Positions 45,089 to 54,780 of a stretch of 64,000 bases of DNA are shown here, piece by piece (position 1 is the first letter of the stretch; each line of letters opens with the position of its first letter). The notes under the pieces are model-generated. The model saw only the letters and a program-made list of their open reading frames with translations, was not told the DNA's origin and ran no database searches. Made by a program: the position numbers and the translations under genes. This stretch comes from Streptomyces sp. Z26 (GTDB taxonomy: Bacteria; Actinomycetota; Actinomycetes; Streptomycetales; Streptomycetaceae), in contig NZ_RCHV01000002.1 in the NCBI RefSeq assembly GCF_003665095.1, forward strand, positions 5,522,501 through 5,586,500, written 5' to 3'.

Positions 45089-46606
45089 ATGCATGCACGT
45101 GCCGCCGAGTCGCGGGCTCCGAAGCCGGGAACGGGAACGGGGAAGGGACCGCGACCGGGCCCGCGGCTGCTCCCGGGGGCGGGGACGACCGCGCCCCGTA
45201 CGGCGTTCTGGGCGCGGCTGCTGCCCGTACTGGCCGTGCTGGCCGTCCTCACCAGACTGCCGTCCTTCCTGCGTACGGTGTGGAACCCGGACGAGGGCTT
45301 CCTCGCCACCCAGGCACGCCAACTCGCGGACGGCGGCGCCCTCTACGACACCGTCGTCGACCGCAAGCCCCCCGTCCTGCCGTGGCTCTACCGCGGCGCC
45401 TTCGCCGTCTTCGGCGACGAGTCGCTGTGGCCGCTGCGCGCCGCAGCGGTGGTCGCCGTCGTGGTGACGGCGGCGTGCGTCGCGTCCCTCGCGCGGGGCC
45501 GCTGGGGCGACCGGGGGGCGTACGTCGCGGGCGTGCTGACGGTGCTCACGTCCATCGGGCTCAACCCGGAGGACACGCAGGCGGCGACGTTCGAGGTGTT
45601 CATGCTGCCGTGCACCGCCGCCGCCGTGTGGTGCGCGGACCGCCGCCACTGGGCCTGGGCGGGTGCCGCCGCCGCAGCCGCCACCCTCACCAAGCAGACG
45701 GGCGGCGCCGTACTGCTGCCGGTCCTCTTCCTCCTCTGGCACTCCCGCGCGGGAGTGCGGCCGCTGGCGCGCGTGCTCGCGGCGTACGCGCTCCCGATGG
45801 GCGCCGTCGCGGTCGCCTTCGGCGTCGGCCGCTTCGCGTACTGGACGGCGACCGGCTCCGGCTCGTACGCCTCCGTGGAGGGCGCCGTCGGCCTCGCCGT
45901 GCTGCGCGGCGCCGGGAACGCCAGCCTGCTCGTCGTCGCCTGCCTGCCGCTGCTCGCGGCCCTCGCGTACGTGGTGTGGGTACGGCGTCGGCCGCTCGCG
46001 GTGCCGGAGCTGTGGGTGTGGCTGGCCGCGTCGGGAGTCGCGGTGGCGGTCGGCTTCCAGTTCTACGGCCACTACTACCTCCAACTCGTGCCGCCGCTCG
46101 CCCTGTTGGGCACCGCCGCCCTGATGGAGCTGCGGCCGCGCCCGGTCACGGCGGCGCTCGCCGCGACGGCGGTGCTGGCCGCCGGGTACGTCGTCTGGGG
46201 CGTCGTCCTGCCGCGCCCCGAACTGGCCCACGCGCAGCGGGTCGCCGCCGAGCTGAAGGAGCGGACGGACCCCGGCGACCCCGTACTCGTCTGGGGCATG
46301 CACCCGGAGGACTACTGGCTCGCCGACCGCACCCCCGCCTCCCGCTTCCTCACGGCGGGCTTCCTCACGAACTACAGCGGCGGGCGCGGCGGCGTACGCG
46401 TGGCCGAGCGGTACGGGATGCCGGGCAGCTGGCGCGCGTTCGAACGGGACCTGGCCGAGCGGCCTCCGGAGGTCATCGTGGACGACTCGCGCGGGAAGCC
46501 GTACCGGCTGGCGCGCATCCCGACCCTGCGGAACCATGTCGCGGCGCACTACGAGTGGGTGACGACGGTCGACGGCGCGGTGTTCTACGCGCGCGTCCGG
46601 GACTGA
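45089..46606 (+). CDS. GT39/ArnT-like membrane glycosyltransferase
   Basis: A 505-aa GT-C-fold protein with about ten membrane segments. The first periplasmic loop after helix 1 has the Asp-Glu motif TVWNPDEGFLATQARQLADG, followed by YDTVVDRKPPVLPWLY, which is the catalytic signature of polyprenyl-phosphate-dependent glycosyltransferases such as ArnT and protein mannosyltransferases. The C-terminal soluble part (VLVWGMHPEDYWLADR) is typical. It probably uses polyprenyl-phosphomannose or a related donor; the acceptor is unknown. ATG at 45089 is preferred over TTG at 45080. It converges with the next gene with a 9-bp gap. Confidence 0.78.
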   Translation: MHARAAESRAPKPGTGTGKGPRPGPRLLPGAGTTAPRTAFWARLLPVLAVLAVLTRLPSFLRTVWNPDEGFLATQARQLADGGALYDTVVDRKPPVLPWLYRGAFAVFGDESLWPLRAAAVVAVVVTAACVASLARGRWGDRGAYVAGVLTVLTSIGLNPEDTQAATFEVFMLPCTAAAVWCADRRHWAWAGAAAAAATLTKQTGGAVLLPVLFLLWHSRAGVRPLARVLAAYALPMGAVAVAFGVGRFAYWTATGSGSYASVEGAVGLAVLRGAGNASLLVVACLPLLAALAYVVWVRRRPLAVPELWVWLAASGVAVAVGFQFYGHYYLQLVPPLALLGTAALMELRPRPVTAALAATAVLAAGYVVWGVVLPRPELAHAQRVAAELKERTDPGDPVLVWGMHPEDYWLADRTPASRFLTAGFLTNYSGGRGGVRVAERYGMPGSWRAFERDLAERPPEVIVDDSRGKPYRLARIPTLRNHVAAHYEWVTTVDGAVFYARVRD

Positions 46607-46615
46607 CCGGGCCGC

Positions 46616-47107
46616 CTACTCCGCGCCCCCGCGCCCCGCCTCCGGGCGTACCGCCCGCGGCCCGGCCACCTCGGCACCCAACTCCCGTACGCGCGCCCGC
46701 AGCTCCCGGTCGGCCGTCACCACGACGCAGACCCGGCCGGGCGCACCCGCCTCGGACCCCGCCGCCGCGCGGACCAGTTCCACGATCGCGTCGTCACCGC
46801 TCCCGGGCGCCGCCACCGTCCGTACGCCGGGCACCGACGGCAGCGCCCGCGCCGCGCCCTCCACGACCAGCACCACCTCGGCCGGTCCCGGGTGCTCCGC
46901 CGTACCGTCGGCGGCGTACGGCACGAGCCGGTCGCGCAGCCGTTCCGCCGCGCCGTACCGGTCGCGCCACCAGCCGTCGGGCACCGAGCCCACGACGTTC
47001 GCCGCGTCCACCACGAGGAGTGTCGCCAACCCGCCCGCCTCCCGCTCCCGCTCCCGTACACCGTGCCGTCCCGTTCCGCTCGCGGCCGGGTACGCGGCAG
47101 GGGGCAC
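46616..47107 (-). CDS. NYN-like protein (often labelled NTP pyrophosphohydrolase)
   Basis: A 163-aa protein whose core LLVVDAANVVGSVPDGWWRD, VVLVVEGAAR, GSGDDAIVELVRAA and VVTADRELRARVRELGAEV has the alternating strands and acidic residues of NYN/PIN-like nucleases. Streptomyces relatives are often labelled NTP pyrophosphohydrolase, without a MutT box here to support it. The start is uncertain: GTG at 47107 is used, and TTG at 47029 just before the core is an alternative. RNA cleavage is inference. Confidence 0.65.
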   Translation of the reverse strand: MPPAAYPAASGTGRHGVREREREAGGLATLLVVDAANVVGSVPDGWWRDRYGAAERLRDRLVPYAADGTAEHPGPAEVVLVVEGAARALPSVPGVRTVAAPGSGDDAIVELVRAAAGSEAGAPGRVCVVVTADRELRARVRELGAEVAGPRAVRPEAGRGGAE

Positions 47108-47157
47108 GCCCGCCGAGCGGACGCGCCCCCTGCCGTTCCTGCCGTACGGCGCGGGTC

Positions 47158-49287
47158 CTACGCCGGGACGCTCGCCACGCCCGGCTCCAGGAACCGCTTG
47201 CCCGAGACGCGCTCGCTGACACCCTCGCGGTCCAGGTACGGGGTGACGCCGCCCAGGTGGAACGGCCAGCCCGCACCGGTGATCAGGCACAGGTCGATGT
47301 CCTGGGCCTCCGCGACGACGCCCTCGTCGAGCATGATCCGCAGCTCCTCCGCGATGGCGTTCAGCGCGCGGTCGCGGACCTGCTCCTCCGTCAGCACGGT
47401 GTCGCCCGTCCGGAACAGCGCGGCCACCTCCGGGTCCAGCTCCGGCTTGCCGGAGTCGTACACGTAGAGGTTCCGCTTGCCGGCCTCGACGACCCGGCCG
47501 AGGTTCTCGGAGACGCCGAAGCGGTCCGGGAAGGCCGCGTTCAGGGTGCCCGCGACATGGTGGGCGACCGCCGGGCCGACCAGCTCCAGCAGCACGATCG
47601 GCGACATCGGCAGGCCCAGCGGCGCCAGCGCGCGGTCCGCGACGTCGACGGGGGTGCCCTCGTCGATGGAGCCCAGCACCTCACCGAGGAAGCGGGTCAG
47701 CACGCGGTTGACGACGAACGCCGGGGCGTCCTTCACCAGGACGGCCGTCTTCTTCAGCGACTTCGCGACCGTGAACGCGGTGGCCAGCGTCGCGTCGTCC
47801 GTACGCTCGCCGCGCACGATCTCCAGCAGCGGCAGCACGGCCACCGGGTTGAAGAAGTGGAAACCGACGACCCGCTCCGGGTGCCGCAGCTTCGACGCCA
47901 TCTCGGAGACCGAGAGCGACGAGGTGTTCGTGGCGAGCACGGCGTGCTCCGGCACGACCGCCTCGACCTCCGCGAAGACCTGCTGCTTGACGCCCATCTC
48001 CTCGAAGACGGCCTCGATGACGAAGTCCGCGTCCGAGAACGCCTCCGCCTTGTCCAGCGAGCCGGTCACCAGGGCCTTCAGGCGGTTCGCCTTGTCCTGC
48101 CCGACCCGGCCCTTGAGCAGCAGCTTGTCGATCTCCTCGTGGACGTAGCCCACGCCCTTGTCGACCCGCTCCCGGTCGATGTCGGTCAGCACGACCGGCA
48201 CCTCCAGGCGGCGCGCGAACAGCAGCGCCAACTGGCTGGCCATCAGGCCCGCGCCGACCACGCCGACCTTGGTGACGGGCCGCGCGAGCTTCTTGTCCGG
48301 CGCGCCCGCGGGCCGCTTGGCGCGCTTCTGCACGAGGTTGAACGCGTAGATGCCGCTGCGCAGTTCGCCGCCCATGATGAGGTCCGCGAGCGCGTGGTCC
48401 TCCGCGTCGAACCCGGCGCGCAGGTCGCCGTTCTTCGCGGCCGCGATGATGTCCAGCGCGCGGTACGCGGCGGGCGCGGCGCCGTGCACCTTGCCGTCCG
48501 CGATGCCCCGGCCGCGCTCGACGGCCGCGTCCCAGCCCTCGGCGCGGTCGATCTCGGCGCGTACGACCTCCACGTCGCCCTTGAGGACCTGGGCGGTCCA
48601 CTTCAGGGACTCCTCCAGGAAGTCGGCGCCCTCGAAGATCGCGTCCGCGATGCCCAGTTCGTAGACCTGGCGGCCCTTGAGCTGCTTGTTCTGGTTCAGG
48701 GAGTTCTCGATGATGACGTCGACCGCGCGGTCGGCGCCGATCAGGTTCGGCAGCAGCGCGCAGCCGCCCCATCCGGGCACCAGGCCGAGGAAGACCTCCG
48801 GCAGCGAGAACGCCGGGATGGCCGCGCTGACCGTGCGGTACGCGCAGTGCAGCCCCGCCTCGACGCCGCCGCCCATCGCCGCGCCGTTGTAGTACGCGAA
48901 CGTGGGCACCGCCAGCGCGGACAGCCGGGCGAACACGGCGTGCCCGCCCTGCCCGATGGCCAGCGCGTCCTCGTGCCGCTTCAGCAGCTCGACGCCCTTG
49001 AGATCGGCGCCCACCGCGAAGATGAACGGCTTGCCGGTCAGGCCGACGCCCACGACGTCGCCCGCCGCGGCCTCCGCCTCGACCTGGTCGAGCGCCGCGT
49101 CCAGGTTCGCCAGCGACTGCGGCCCGAACGTGGTCGGCTTGGTGTGGTCCAGCCCGTTGTCGAGCGTGACCAGCGCGAACCGCCCGGCCCCGTACGGCAG
49201 GTCGAGGTGGCGTACGTGCGCCTGCGTGACGACCTCGTCGGGGAACAGCTCGGCCGCTCCCTTGAGAAGCTCGGCGGTCTTGCTCAC
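47158..49287 (-). CDS. fadB: fatty-acid oxidation complex alpha subunit (enoyl-CoA hydratase / 3-hydroxyacyl-CoA dehydrogenase)
   Basis: A 709-aa bifunctional beta-oxidation enzyme. The N-terminal crotonase domain (about 1-320) has FIFAVGADLKG, the oxyanion glycines NGAAMGGGVEAGLHCAYRTV and the catalytic Glu in SLPEVFLGLVPGWGG. The C-terminal half has the NAD-binding VTKVGVVGAGLMASQLALL, the catalytic His in RVVGFHFFNPVAVLPLLEIV and a second helical domain (DAPAFVVNRVLTRFLGEVLG). GTG at 49287 overlaps the thiolase stop by GTGA, so fadA and fadB are one operon, as in SCO6027-6026. Confidence 0.93.
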   Translation of the reverse strand: MSKTAELLKGAAELFPDEVVTQAHVRHLDLPYGAGRFALVTLDNGLDHTKPTTFGPQSLANLDAALDQVEAEAAAGDVVGVGLTGKPFIFAVGADLKGVELLKRHEDALAIGQGGHAVFARLSALAVPTFAYYNGAAMGGGVEAGLHCAYRTVSAAIPAFSLPEVFLGLVPGWGGCALLPNLIGADRAVDVIIENSLNQNKQLKGRQVYELGIADAIFEGADFLEESLKWTAQVLKGDVEVVRAEIDRAEGWDAAVERGRGIADGKVHGAAPAAYRALDIIAAAKNGDLRAGFDAEDHALADLIMGGELRSGIYAFNLVQKRAKRPAGAPDKKLARPVTKVGVVGAGLMASQLALLFARRLEVPVVLTDIDRERVDKGVGYVHEEIDKLLLKGRVGQDKANRLKALVTGSLDKAEAFSDADFVIEAVFEEMGVKQQVFAEVEAVVPEHAVLATNTSSLSVSEMASKLRHPERVVGFHFFNPVAVLPLLEIVRGERTDDATLATAFTVAKSLKKTAVLVKDAPAFVVNRVLTRFLGEVLGSIDEGTPVDVADRALAPLGLPMSPIVLLELVGPAVAHHVAGTLNAAFPDRFGVSENLGRVVEAGKRNLYVYDSGKPELDPEVAALFRTGDTVLTEEQVRDRALNAIAEELRIMLDEGVVAEAQDIDLCLITGAGWPFHLGGVTPYLDREGVSERVSGKRFLEPGVASVPA

Positions 49288-50498
49288 TTGCCCTCCCAGT
49301 GGGGGTTCTCCCAGATGACGGTCCCGCCCATGCCGAAGCCGACGCACATGGTGGTCAGCCCGTAACGCACCTGCGGCTGCTCCTCGAACTGCCGCGCCAG
49401 CTGCGTCATCAGCCGTACGCCGGAGGAGGCCAGCGGGTGGCCGAACGCGATGGCGCCGCCGTACTGGTTGACGCGCGGGTCGTCGTCCGCGATGCCGTAG
49501 TGGTCCAGCAGCGCGAGGACCTGGACCGCGAACGCCTCGTTGACCTCGAAGAGGCCGATGTCACCGATCGTCAGACCGGCCTTCTTCAGCGCCTTCTCCG
49601 TGGACGGCACCGGGCCGATGCCCATGACCTCCGGGGCGACACCCGCGAAGGCGTAGCTGACCAGCCGCATCCGTACGGGCAGGCCCAGCTCCACGGCGGT
49701 GTCCTCGGCGGCGAGCAGCGAGGCGGTGGCGCCGTCGTTGAGCCCGGCGGCGTTGCCCGGGGTGACCCGGCCGTGCGCGCGGAACGGTGTCTTCAGCCCG
49801 GCCAGGCTCTCCAGCGTGGTGCCGGGGCGCATCGGCTCGTCGGCGGTGGCGAGGCCCCAACCGGTCTCCCCGGCCTCCTCGTTGGTGCGGCGCACCGAGA
49901 TCGGCACGAGGTCCTGCTGGATCTGCCCGTTGGCGTAGGCCTTCGCGGCCTTCTCCTGGCTGCGCGCGGCGTACTCGTCGGCGCGCTGCCGGGTCAGCTC
50001 GGGGAAGCGGTCGTGCAGGTTCTCCGCGGTCATGCCCATGAACAGCGCGGACTGGTCGACCAGCTTCTCGGACACGAAGCGCGGGTTGGGGTCGACGCCC
50101 TCGCCCATGGGGTGCCTGCCCATGTGCTCGACGCCGCCCGCCACCACGACGTCGTACGCGCCGAAGGAGAGGGAGCCCGCGGTGGTGGTGACGGCGGTCA
50201 TCGCACCGGCGCACATCCGGTCCACCGAGTAGCCCGGCACGGTCTCCGGCAGCCCGGCGAGGATGCCCGCCGTACGGCCCAGGGTGAGGCCCTGGTCGCC
50301 GATCTGCGTGGTGGCGGCGACGGCCACCTCGTCGATCCGCTCGGGGGGCAGTCCGGGGTTGCGGCGCAGCAGCTCACGGATGCACTTGACGATCATGTCG
50401 TCGGCGCGGGTCTCGTGGTAGATCCCCTTGGGGCCCGCCTTGCCGAAGGGGGTTCGGACGCCGTCGACGAAGACGACGTCCCTAGCGGTACGAGGCAC
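49284..50498 (-). CDS. fadA: acetyl-CoA acyltransferase (thiolase), beta subunit
   Basis: A 404-aa thiolase that cleaves 3-ketoacyl-CoA in beta-oxidation. The acylated Cys is in YSVDRMCAGAMTAVTTTAGS, the NEAF motif in LFEVNEAFAVQVLAL, the His in AIAFGHPLASSG and the second Cys in LTTMCVGFGMGG. GTG at 50498 has a clear GGAGGAGAG site. It is the first gene of the fadAB operon. Confidence 0.94.
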   Translation of the reverse strand: MPRTARDVVFVDGVRTPFGKAGPKGIYHETRADDMIVKCIRELLRRNPGLPPERIDEVAVAATTQIGDQGLTLGRTAGILAGLPETVPGYSVDRMCAGAMTAVTTTAGSLSFGAYDVVVAGGVEHMGRHPMGEGVDPNPRFVSEKLVDQSALFMGMTAENLHDRFPELTRQRADEYAARSQEKAAKAYANGQIQQDLVPISVRRTNEEAGETGWGLATADEPMRPGTTLESLAGLKTPFRAHGRVTPGNAAGLNDGATASLLAAEDTAVELGLPVRMRLVSYAFAGVAPEVMGIGPVPSTEKALKKAGLTIGDIGLFEVNEAFAVQVLALLDHYGIADDDPRVNQYGGAIAFGHPLASSGVRLMTQLARQFEEQPQVRYGLTTMCVGFGMGGTVIWENPHWEGK

Positions 50499-50644
50499 GT
50501 TGGCTCTCCTCCAGGTGCGGTGGTGACGCCGTACGGCGCGCTTCCCGGGGCCATGCTACTTGTCGGTAACACCCTGGCAAGAGCCGCCCGCAGTGAAGGG
50601 CGGCACACCCCGGTACGGGGGGCCGCCCTCCGTCGCGCGGGCCG

Positions 50645-51919
50645 TCAGTCCGCCGTCGGGGCCACCGCGCCCAGGGACTCCGTCAGCCCCGCGGCGGTCT
50701 GCTCGATCTGCCACTCGCGGGCGCCGTACGCGCGTAGCGCCGCCACGACCCCGGCCTCCGACGCGTCCTGGGGCGGCTCCCAGCACAGCCGCCGCACGGT
50801 GTCGGGGGCCAGCAGGTTCTCCTGCGGCATGTCGACCTCCTCCGCGCGCGCGGTCACCACCGCGCGCGCCGCCGCGAGCCGCGCCGCCGCGTCCGGGTCC
50901 TTGTCCGCCCACGAGCGGGGCGGCGGCGGACCGTTCAACGAGGGCCCCTGCTGCGGCAGTTCGGAGTCCGGCAGCGCCCGCGCCCGTTCCACCGCCGCCT
51001 GCCACTGCTCCAGCTGACGGCGGCCCATGCGGTGCCCGTAGCCGGGCAGGGCGGCCAGGGCCTGGCCGTTCGCGGGCATGCCGAGCGCCGCCTCGACGAT
51101 CGCCAGGTCGGAGAGGACCTTCCCGGGGGACACGTCCCGCTTCTGCGCGACCAGGTCCCGGGCGGTCCACAGCTCCCGTACCACGGCCATCTGCCGCCGC
51201 CTGCGCACCTTGTGCATCCCGGAGGTGCGCCGCCACGGGTCCTTGCGGGGCGGCGCGGGCGGCGCCGCCGCGATGGCGGCGAACTCCTGGAGCGCCCAGT
51301 CGAGCTTGCCCTGCCCCCGCAGCTCCTCCTCCAGCGCGTCCCGCAGGTCGACGAGCAGCTCGACGTCCAGCGCCGCGTACCGCAGCCAGGGGTCGGGCAG
51401 CGGCCGGGTCGACCAGTCGACGGCGGAGTGGCCCTTCTCCAGGGCGTACCCGAGGACGTTCTCGACCATCGCGCCCAGGCCCACGCGGGCGAACCCGGCG
51501 AGTCGACCGGCCAGTTCGGTGTCGAAGAGGCGCTCCGGGACCATGCCTATCTCGCGCAGGCACGGCAGGTCCTGGGTGGCCGCGTGGAGCACCCACTCGG
51601 TGTCGCGCAGCACCGCGCACAGCCCCGACAGGTCCGGGCAGGCGACCGGGTCGACGAGGGCGCTGCCCGCGCCCTCGCGGCGCAGCTGGATCAGGTACGC
51701 GCGCTGCCCGTAGCGGTAGCCCGACGCGCGCTCGGCGTCCACGGCGACCGGACCCGTCCCGGCGGCGAACGCCGCGACCGTCCGCTCCAGCTCCGCCGCG
51801 TCCGAGATCACCGGGGGGATGCCCTCGCGCGGCTCCAGCAGGGGGACCGGCGCCGGGCTCCGGTCCTCGGAGGGGGCCTGAGCTGCGTTTGCTGATGCGG
51901 TCTCTTGGGCGTCGGTCAC
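50645..51919 (-). CDS. ribonuclease D-like 3'-5' exonuclease with HRDC domain
   Basis: A 424-aa DEDD-family exoribonuclease expected to trim structured RNA 3-prime ends. Exo I is VAVDAERASGYRYGQRAYLI, Exo II lies around VLHAATQDLPCL, and Exo III is RYAALDVELLVDLRDALEEE; an HRDC domain follows (VRELWTARDLVAQKRDVSPG, AIVEAALGMPANGQALAAL). GTG at 51919 is the start after an N-terminal disordered stretch. It is a single gene with a terminator-like hairpin upstream at 51953. Confidence 0.88.
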   Translation of the reverse strand: MTDAQETASANAAQAPSEDRSPAPVPLLEPREGIPPVISDAAELERTVAAFAAGTGPVAVDAERASGYRYGQRAYLIQLRREGAGSALVDPVACPDLSGLCAVLRDTEWVLHAATQDLPCLREIGMVPERLFDTELAGRLAGFARVGLGAMVENVLGYALEKGHSAVDWSTRPLPDPWLRYAALDVELLVDLRDALEEELRGQGKLDWALQEFAAIAAAPPAPPRKDPWRRTSGMHKVRRRRQMAVVRELWTARDLVAQKRDVSPGKVLSDLAIVEAALGMPANGQALAALPGYGHRMGRRQLEQWQAAVERARALPDSELPQQGPSLNGPPPPRSWADKDPDAAARLAAARAVVTARAEEVDMPQENLLAPDTVRRLCWEPPQDASEAGVVAALRAYGAREWQIEQTAAGLTESLGAVAPTAD

Positions 51920-51952
51920 CGGACCAGGGTAGCTGTGCGCTCGCGATATGAA

Positions 51953-51986
51953 GCGCCCGCCGACGGAACGTTACGTCGGCGGGCGC
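51953..51986 (-). terminator. 13-bp hairpin after the response-regulator gene
   Basis: GCGCCCGCCGACG (51953-51965) pairs perfectly with CGTCGGCGGGCGC (51974-51986), just beyond the stop at 52008 on the minus strand. Confidence 0.8.
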
Positions 51987-52007
51987 TCCACGCGGGTGGA
52001 CGGTGCG

Positions 52008-52685
52008 TCAGTGGATGATGCCGGTACGGAGGGCGACGGCGACCATCCCGGCCCGGTCGCCCGTGCCGAGCTTGCGCGCGATCCGGGCGAGGTGGCTCTT
52101 CACGGTCAGCGCGGAGAGGCCCATGGAGACGCCGATCGCCTTGTTCGACTGGCCCTCCGCCACCAGCCGCAGCACCTCGACCTCGCGGCCGGAGAGCTCG
52201 CGGTGCCCGCCCGGGTGGCCGGGGCCGCCCGGACCGCCGCCGGGGCGGCGGTGCATGCGGGCGGCCGCGGCGCCGATGGGGGCGGCGCCGTGCCGGTGGG
52301 GGAGCATGCCGCCGAGGTTGTTGCGGGTGCCGGTGACGACGTAGCCCTTGACGCCGCCGGCGAGGGCGTTGCGTACGGCGCCGATGTCGTCGGCGGCGGA
52401 GAGGGCGAGGCCGTTGGGCCAGCCCGCGGCGCGGGTCTCGGACAGGAGCGTGAGCCCGGAGCCGTCGGGCAGGTGGACATCTGCCACGCAGATGTCACGT
52501 GGGTTGGCGACTCGTGGGCGGGCCTCCGCGATCGACGACGCCTCGATCACGTCCCGTACACCCAACGCCCAGAGGTGGCGGGTCACGGTGGAACGCACTC
52601 GGGGGTCTGCCACGACGACCATGGCCGTCGGCTTGTTCGGGCGGTAGGCGACCAGGCTTGTGGGGTGCTCGAGGAGAACAGACAC
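52008..52685 (-). CDS. orphan LuxR-type response regulator
   Basis: A 225-aa regulator. The receiver domain starts [20 protein letters not shown] and keeps the phosphoacceptor Asp in [15 protein letters not shown]; the C-terminal NarL/LuxR HTH is [20 protein letters not shown] with [20 protein letters not shown]. There is no kinase gene nearby. GTG at 52685 follows AGGAGG. The 209-bp upstream gap includes an AT-rich ATCAC-N6-GTGAT inverted repeat at 52825-52840, a candidate operator or promoter element. The gene is conserved close to hemE in Streptomyces. Confidence 0.87.
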   Translation of the reverse strand: MSVLLEHPTSLVAYRPNKPTAMVVVADPRVRSTVTRHLWALGVRDVIEASSIAEARPRVANPRDICVADVHLPDGSGLTLLSETRAAGWPNGLALSAADDIGAVRNALAGGVKGYVVTGTRNNLGGMLPHRHGAAPIGAAAARMHRRPGGGPGGPGHPGGHRELSGREVEVLRLVAEGQSNKAIGVSMGLSALTVKSHLARIARKLGTGDRAGMVAVALRTGIIH

Positions 52686-52894
52686 CGGGCCTCCTGGGGG
52701 AGTGGCGGGGGGAGGGGAGCCGGCTCGACGGACACGCGCCGTGCGACGACGGGACGAGCCGGACTTTCCCTGTGGAAGGGTCACAGAGTCCTTCGGCAGC
52801 CGGTCCGGGGGGCTTTAGAGAATGATCACGAATCAGTGATAACAAATGGTGCAATTCGGACAGTCGCTCGATCTGTCCGGCTCGACACGCCTGG

Positions 52895-53563
52895 TCAGGC
52901 GGGGTGCGGACCGCGCCGCTGCGGCAGTGGTACGACCGCGCCGCCCTCGCCGGGCCCCGGCGGCAACCCCGCGCACAGACACAACACGTCGCACCACGCG
53001 GCGAGGTGGGGCGCGAGGTCCGGCACCGCGTCCGGACGCCCGGAGGGCCGCAACGGGCTCCAACTGGCGCGCACCTCCAGCTCGCTCTGCGGCGTACGGT
53101 CCGCCATGCCGCCGAAGAAGTACGAGCCCGAGCGCGTCACCGTGCCGCTCGCCGCCCCGTACGCCACCGACCGCCCCTCCAGCGCGCCCGTCAACCAGGA
53201 CCAGGTCACGTCCGGCAGCAGCGGGTCGGACGCCATCTCCGGGTCCAGCTCCACCCGCCCCAGCGTCACCACCCGGAACGTGCCGTCCCAGGAGTCCTGC
53301 CCGTCCGGGTCGTGGAGCAGCACGAAGCGCCCGTCGGCCAGGTCCTCCTCGCCGTACTCGACCGTCGCCTCCAGCGCGTACGCGAAGGGCGCGAGCCGCT
53401 TCGGCGCGGGGAGGGGGGAGAGCCGTACCTCCGGCCTGTGCCGTACGGCGTCCAGCGCCGCGACGGCCGTACGGAAGGCGGGCGGGGGGCCGCTCCCGTC
53501 GCCGTCGTCCGGACCCCCGGTGCCGCCGGTGCTTCCCGCCGTTCGTGTTCGCGCCGCTGCCAT
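52895..53563 (-). CDS. DUF3000 domain-containing protein
   Basis: A 222-aa actinobacterial protein of the DUF3000 family ([60 protein letters not shown]). The function is unknown. It is divergent from hemE across 82 bp, a conserved arrangement, and the first 25 residues are low-complexity. Confidence 0.88.
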   Translation of the reverse strand: MAAARTRTAGSTGGTGGPDDGDGSGPPPAFRTAVAALDAVRHRPEVRLSPLPAPKRLAPFAYALEATVEYGEEDLADGRFVLLHDPDGQDSWDGTFRVVTLGRVELDPEMASDPLLPDVTWSWLTGALEGRSVAYGAASGTVTRSGSYFFGGMADRTPQSELEVRASWSPLRPSGRPDAVPDLAPHLAAWCDVLCLCAGLPPGPGEGGAVVPLPQRRGPHPA

Positions 53564-53645
53564 GGGCGGAAAGAGTAGGCGCAGCCGGTGGCCTCCGCCG
53601 GTAGGGACACGAACCGGCCCTCCGCAGCGTGCGAAACTTCGGGTT

Positions 53646-54710
53646 GTGAGTGCCAACGACCGCCCCACGGGCCCGCCGACAGCCACCCGCGACTCCGCCT
53701 TCCTGAAAGCCTGCCGCCGCGAACCGGTGCCGCACACCCCGGTGTGGTTCATGCGGCAGGCCGGGCGGTCGCTGCCCGAGTACCGGAAGGCGCGTGAGGG
53801 CACGGCCATGCTGGAGTCGTGCATGCGGCCCGACCTGGTCACCGAGATCACGCTCCAGCCCGTACGCCGCCACCGCGTCGACGCCGCCATCTACTTCAGC
53901 GACATCGTCGTACCGCTCAAGGCGATCGGCGTCGACCTGGACATCAAGCCCGGCGTCGGACCCGTCGTCGAGAAGCCGATCCGCTCCCGCGCGGACCTCG
54001 CGCGGCTGCGCCCGCTGGAGCCGGACGACGTGGCGTACGTCGCCGAGGCCGTCGGGATGCTCACCGGGGAACTGGGCGCGACGCCGCTGATCGGCTTCGC
54101 GGGCGCCCCGTTCACCCTCGCCAGCTACCTGGTCGAGGGCGGGCCCTCGCGCAACCACGAGCACACCAAGGCGCTGATGTACGGCGACCCGCAGCTCTGG
54201 GCCGACCTGCTGGACCGGCTCGCGGACATCACCGCCGCCTTCCTGCGCGTGCAGATCGAGGCGGGCGCCTCCGCCGTGCAGCTCTTCGACTCGTGGGCGG
54301 GCGCGCTCCGCCCCCGCGACTACCGCGAGACGGTGCTGCCCGCCTCCGCCAAGGTCTTCGACGCGGTCGCCGGATACGGCGTCCCCCGCATCCACTTCGG
54401 CGTCGGCACCGGCGAACTCCTCGGCCTGATGGGCACCGCGGGCGCGGACGTCGTCGGCGCCGACTGGCGCGTACCGCTCGATGAGGCGGCCCGGCGCGTC
54501 GGCCCCGGCAAGGCCGTACAGGGAAACCTCGACCCCGCCGTGCTGTTCGCCCCGCGCGAGGCCGTCGAGGCGCAGGCGGCGCAGGTGCTGGAGGCGGCGC
54601 GCGGACTCGACGGCCACATCTTCAACCTCGGCCACGGCGTCCTCCCGGCCACCGACCCGGACGCCCTGACCCGGCTCGTCGCGTACGTGCACGAGGCCAC
54701 CGCGCGCTGA
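53646..54710 (+). CDS. hemE: uroporphyrinogen decarboxylase
   Basis: A 354-aa cytoplasmic enzyme that decarboxylates uroporphyrinogen III to coproporphyrinogen III. The N-terminal signature [15 protein letters not shown] carries the substrate-binding Arg; later segments are [33 protein letters not shown] and [18 protein letters not shown] at 53646 starts [10 protein letters not shown]. It is followed on the same strand by hemG and hemQ, giving a haem operon. Confidence 0.95.
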   Translation: MSANDRPTGPPTATRDSAFLKACRREPVPHTPVWFMRQAGRSLPEYRKAREGTAMLESCMRPDLVTEITLQPVRRHRVDAAIYFSDIVVPLKAIGVDLDIKPGVGPVVEKPIRSRADLARLRPLEPDDVAYVAEAVGMLTGELGATPLIGFAGAPFTLASYLVEGGPSRNHEHTKALMYGDPQLWADLLDRLADITAAFLRVQIEAGASAVQLFDSWAGALRPRDYRETVLPASAKVFDAVAGYGVPRIHFGVGTGELLGLMGTAGADVVGADWRVPLDEAARRVGPGKAVQGNLDPAVLFAPREAVEAQAAQVLEAARGLDGHIFNLGHGVLPATDPDALTRLVAYVHEATAR

Positions 54711-54780
54711 ACCGTACGGGCCCACACGCCCGCCGGTGACCGCCCGCCGGGCGTCGGCGGGCCTCTGCGAGAGTGGGCCC

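Noticed and set aside
45280-49365. 1361-aa plus-strand frame across several genes
   Set aside because: It crosses the GT39-like gene out of frame and the NYN and fadB genes antisense. The translation is Arg/Pro/Gly repeats without domains.
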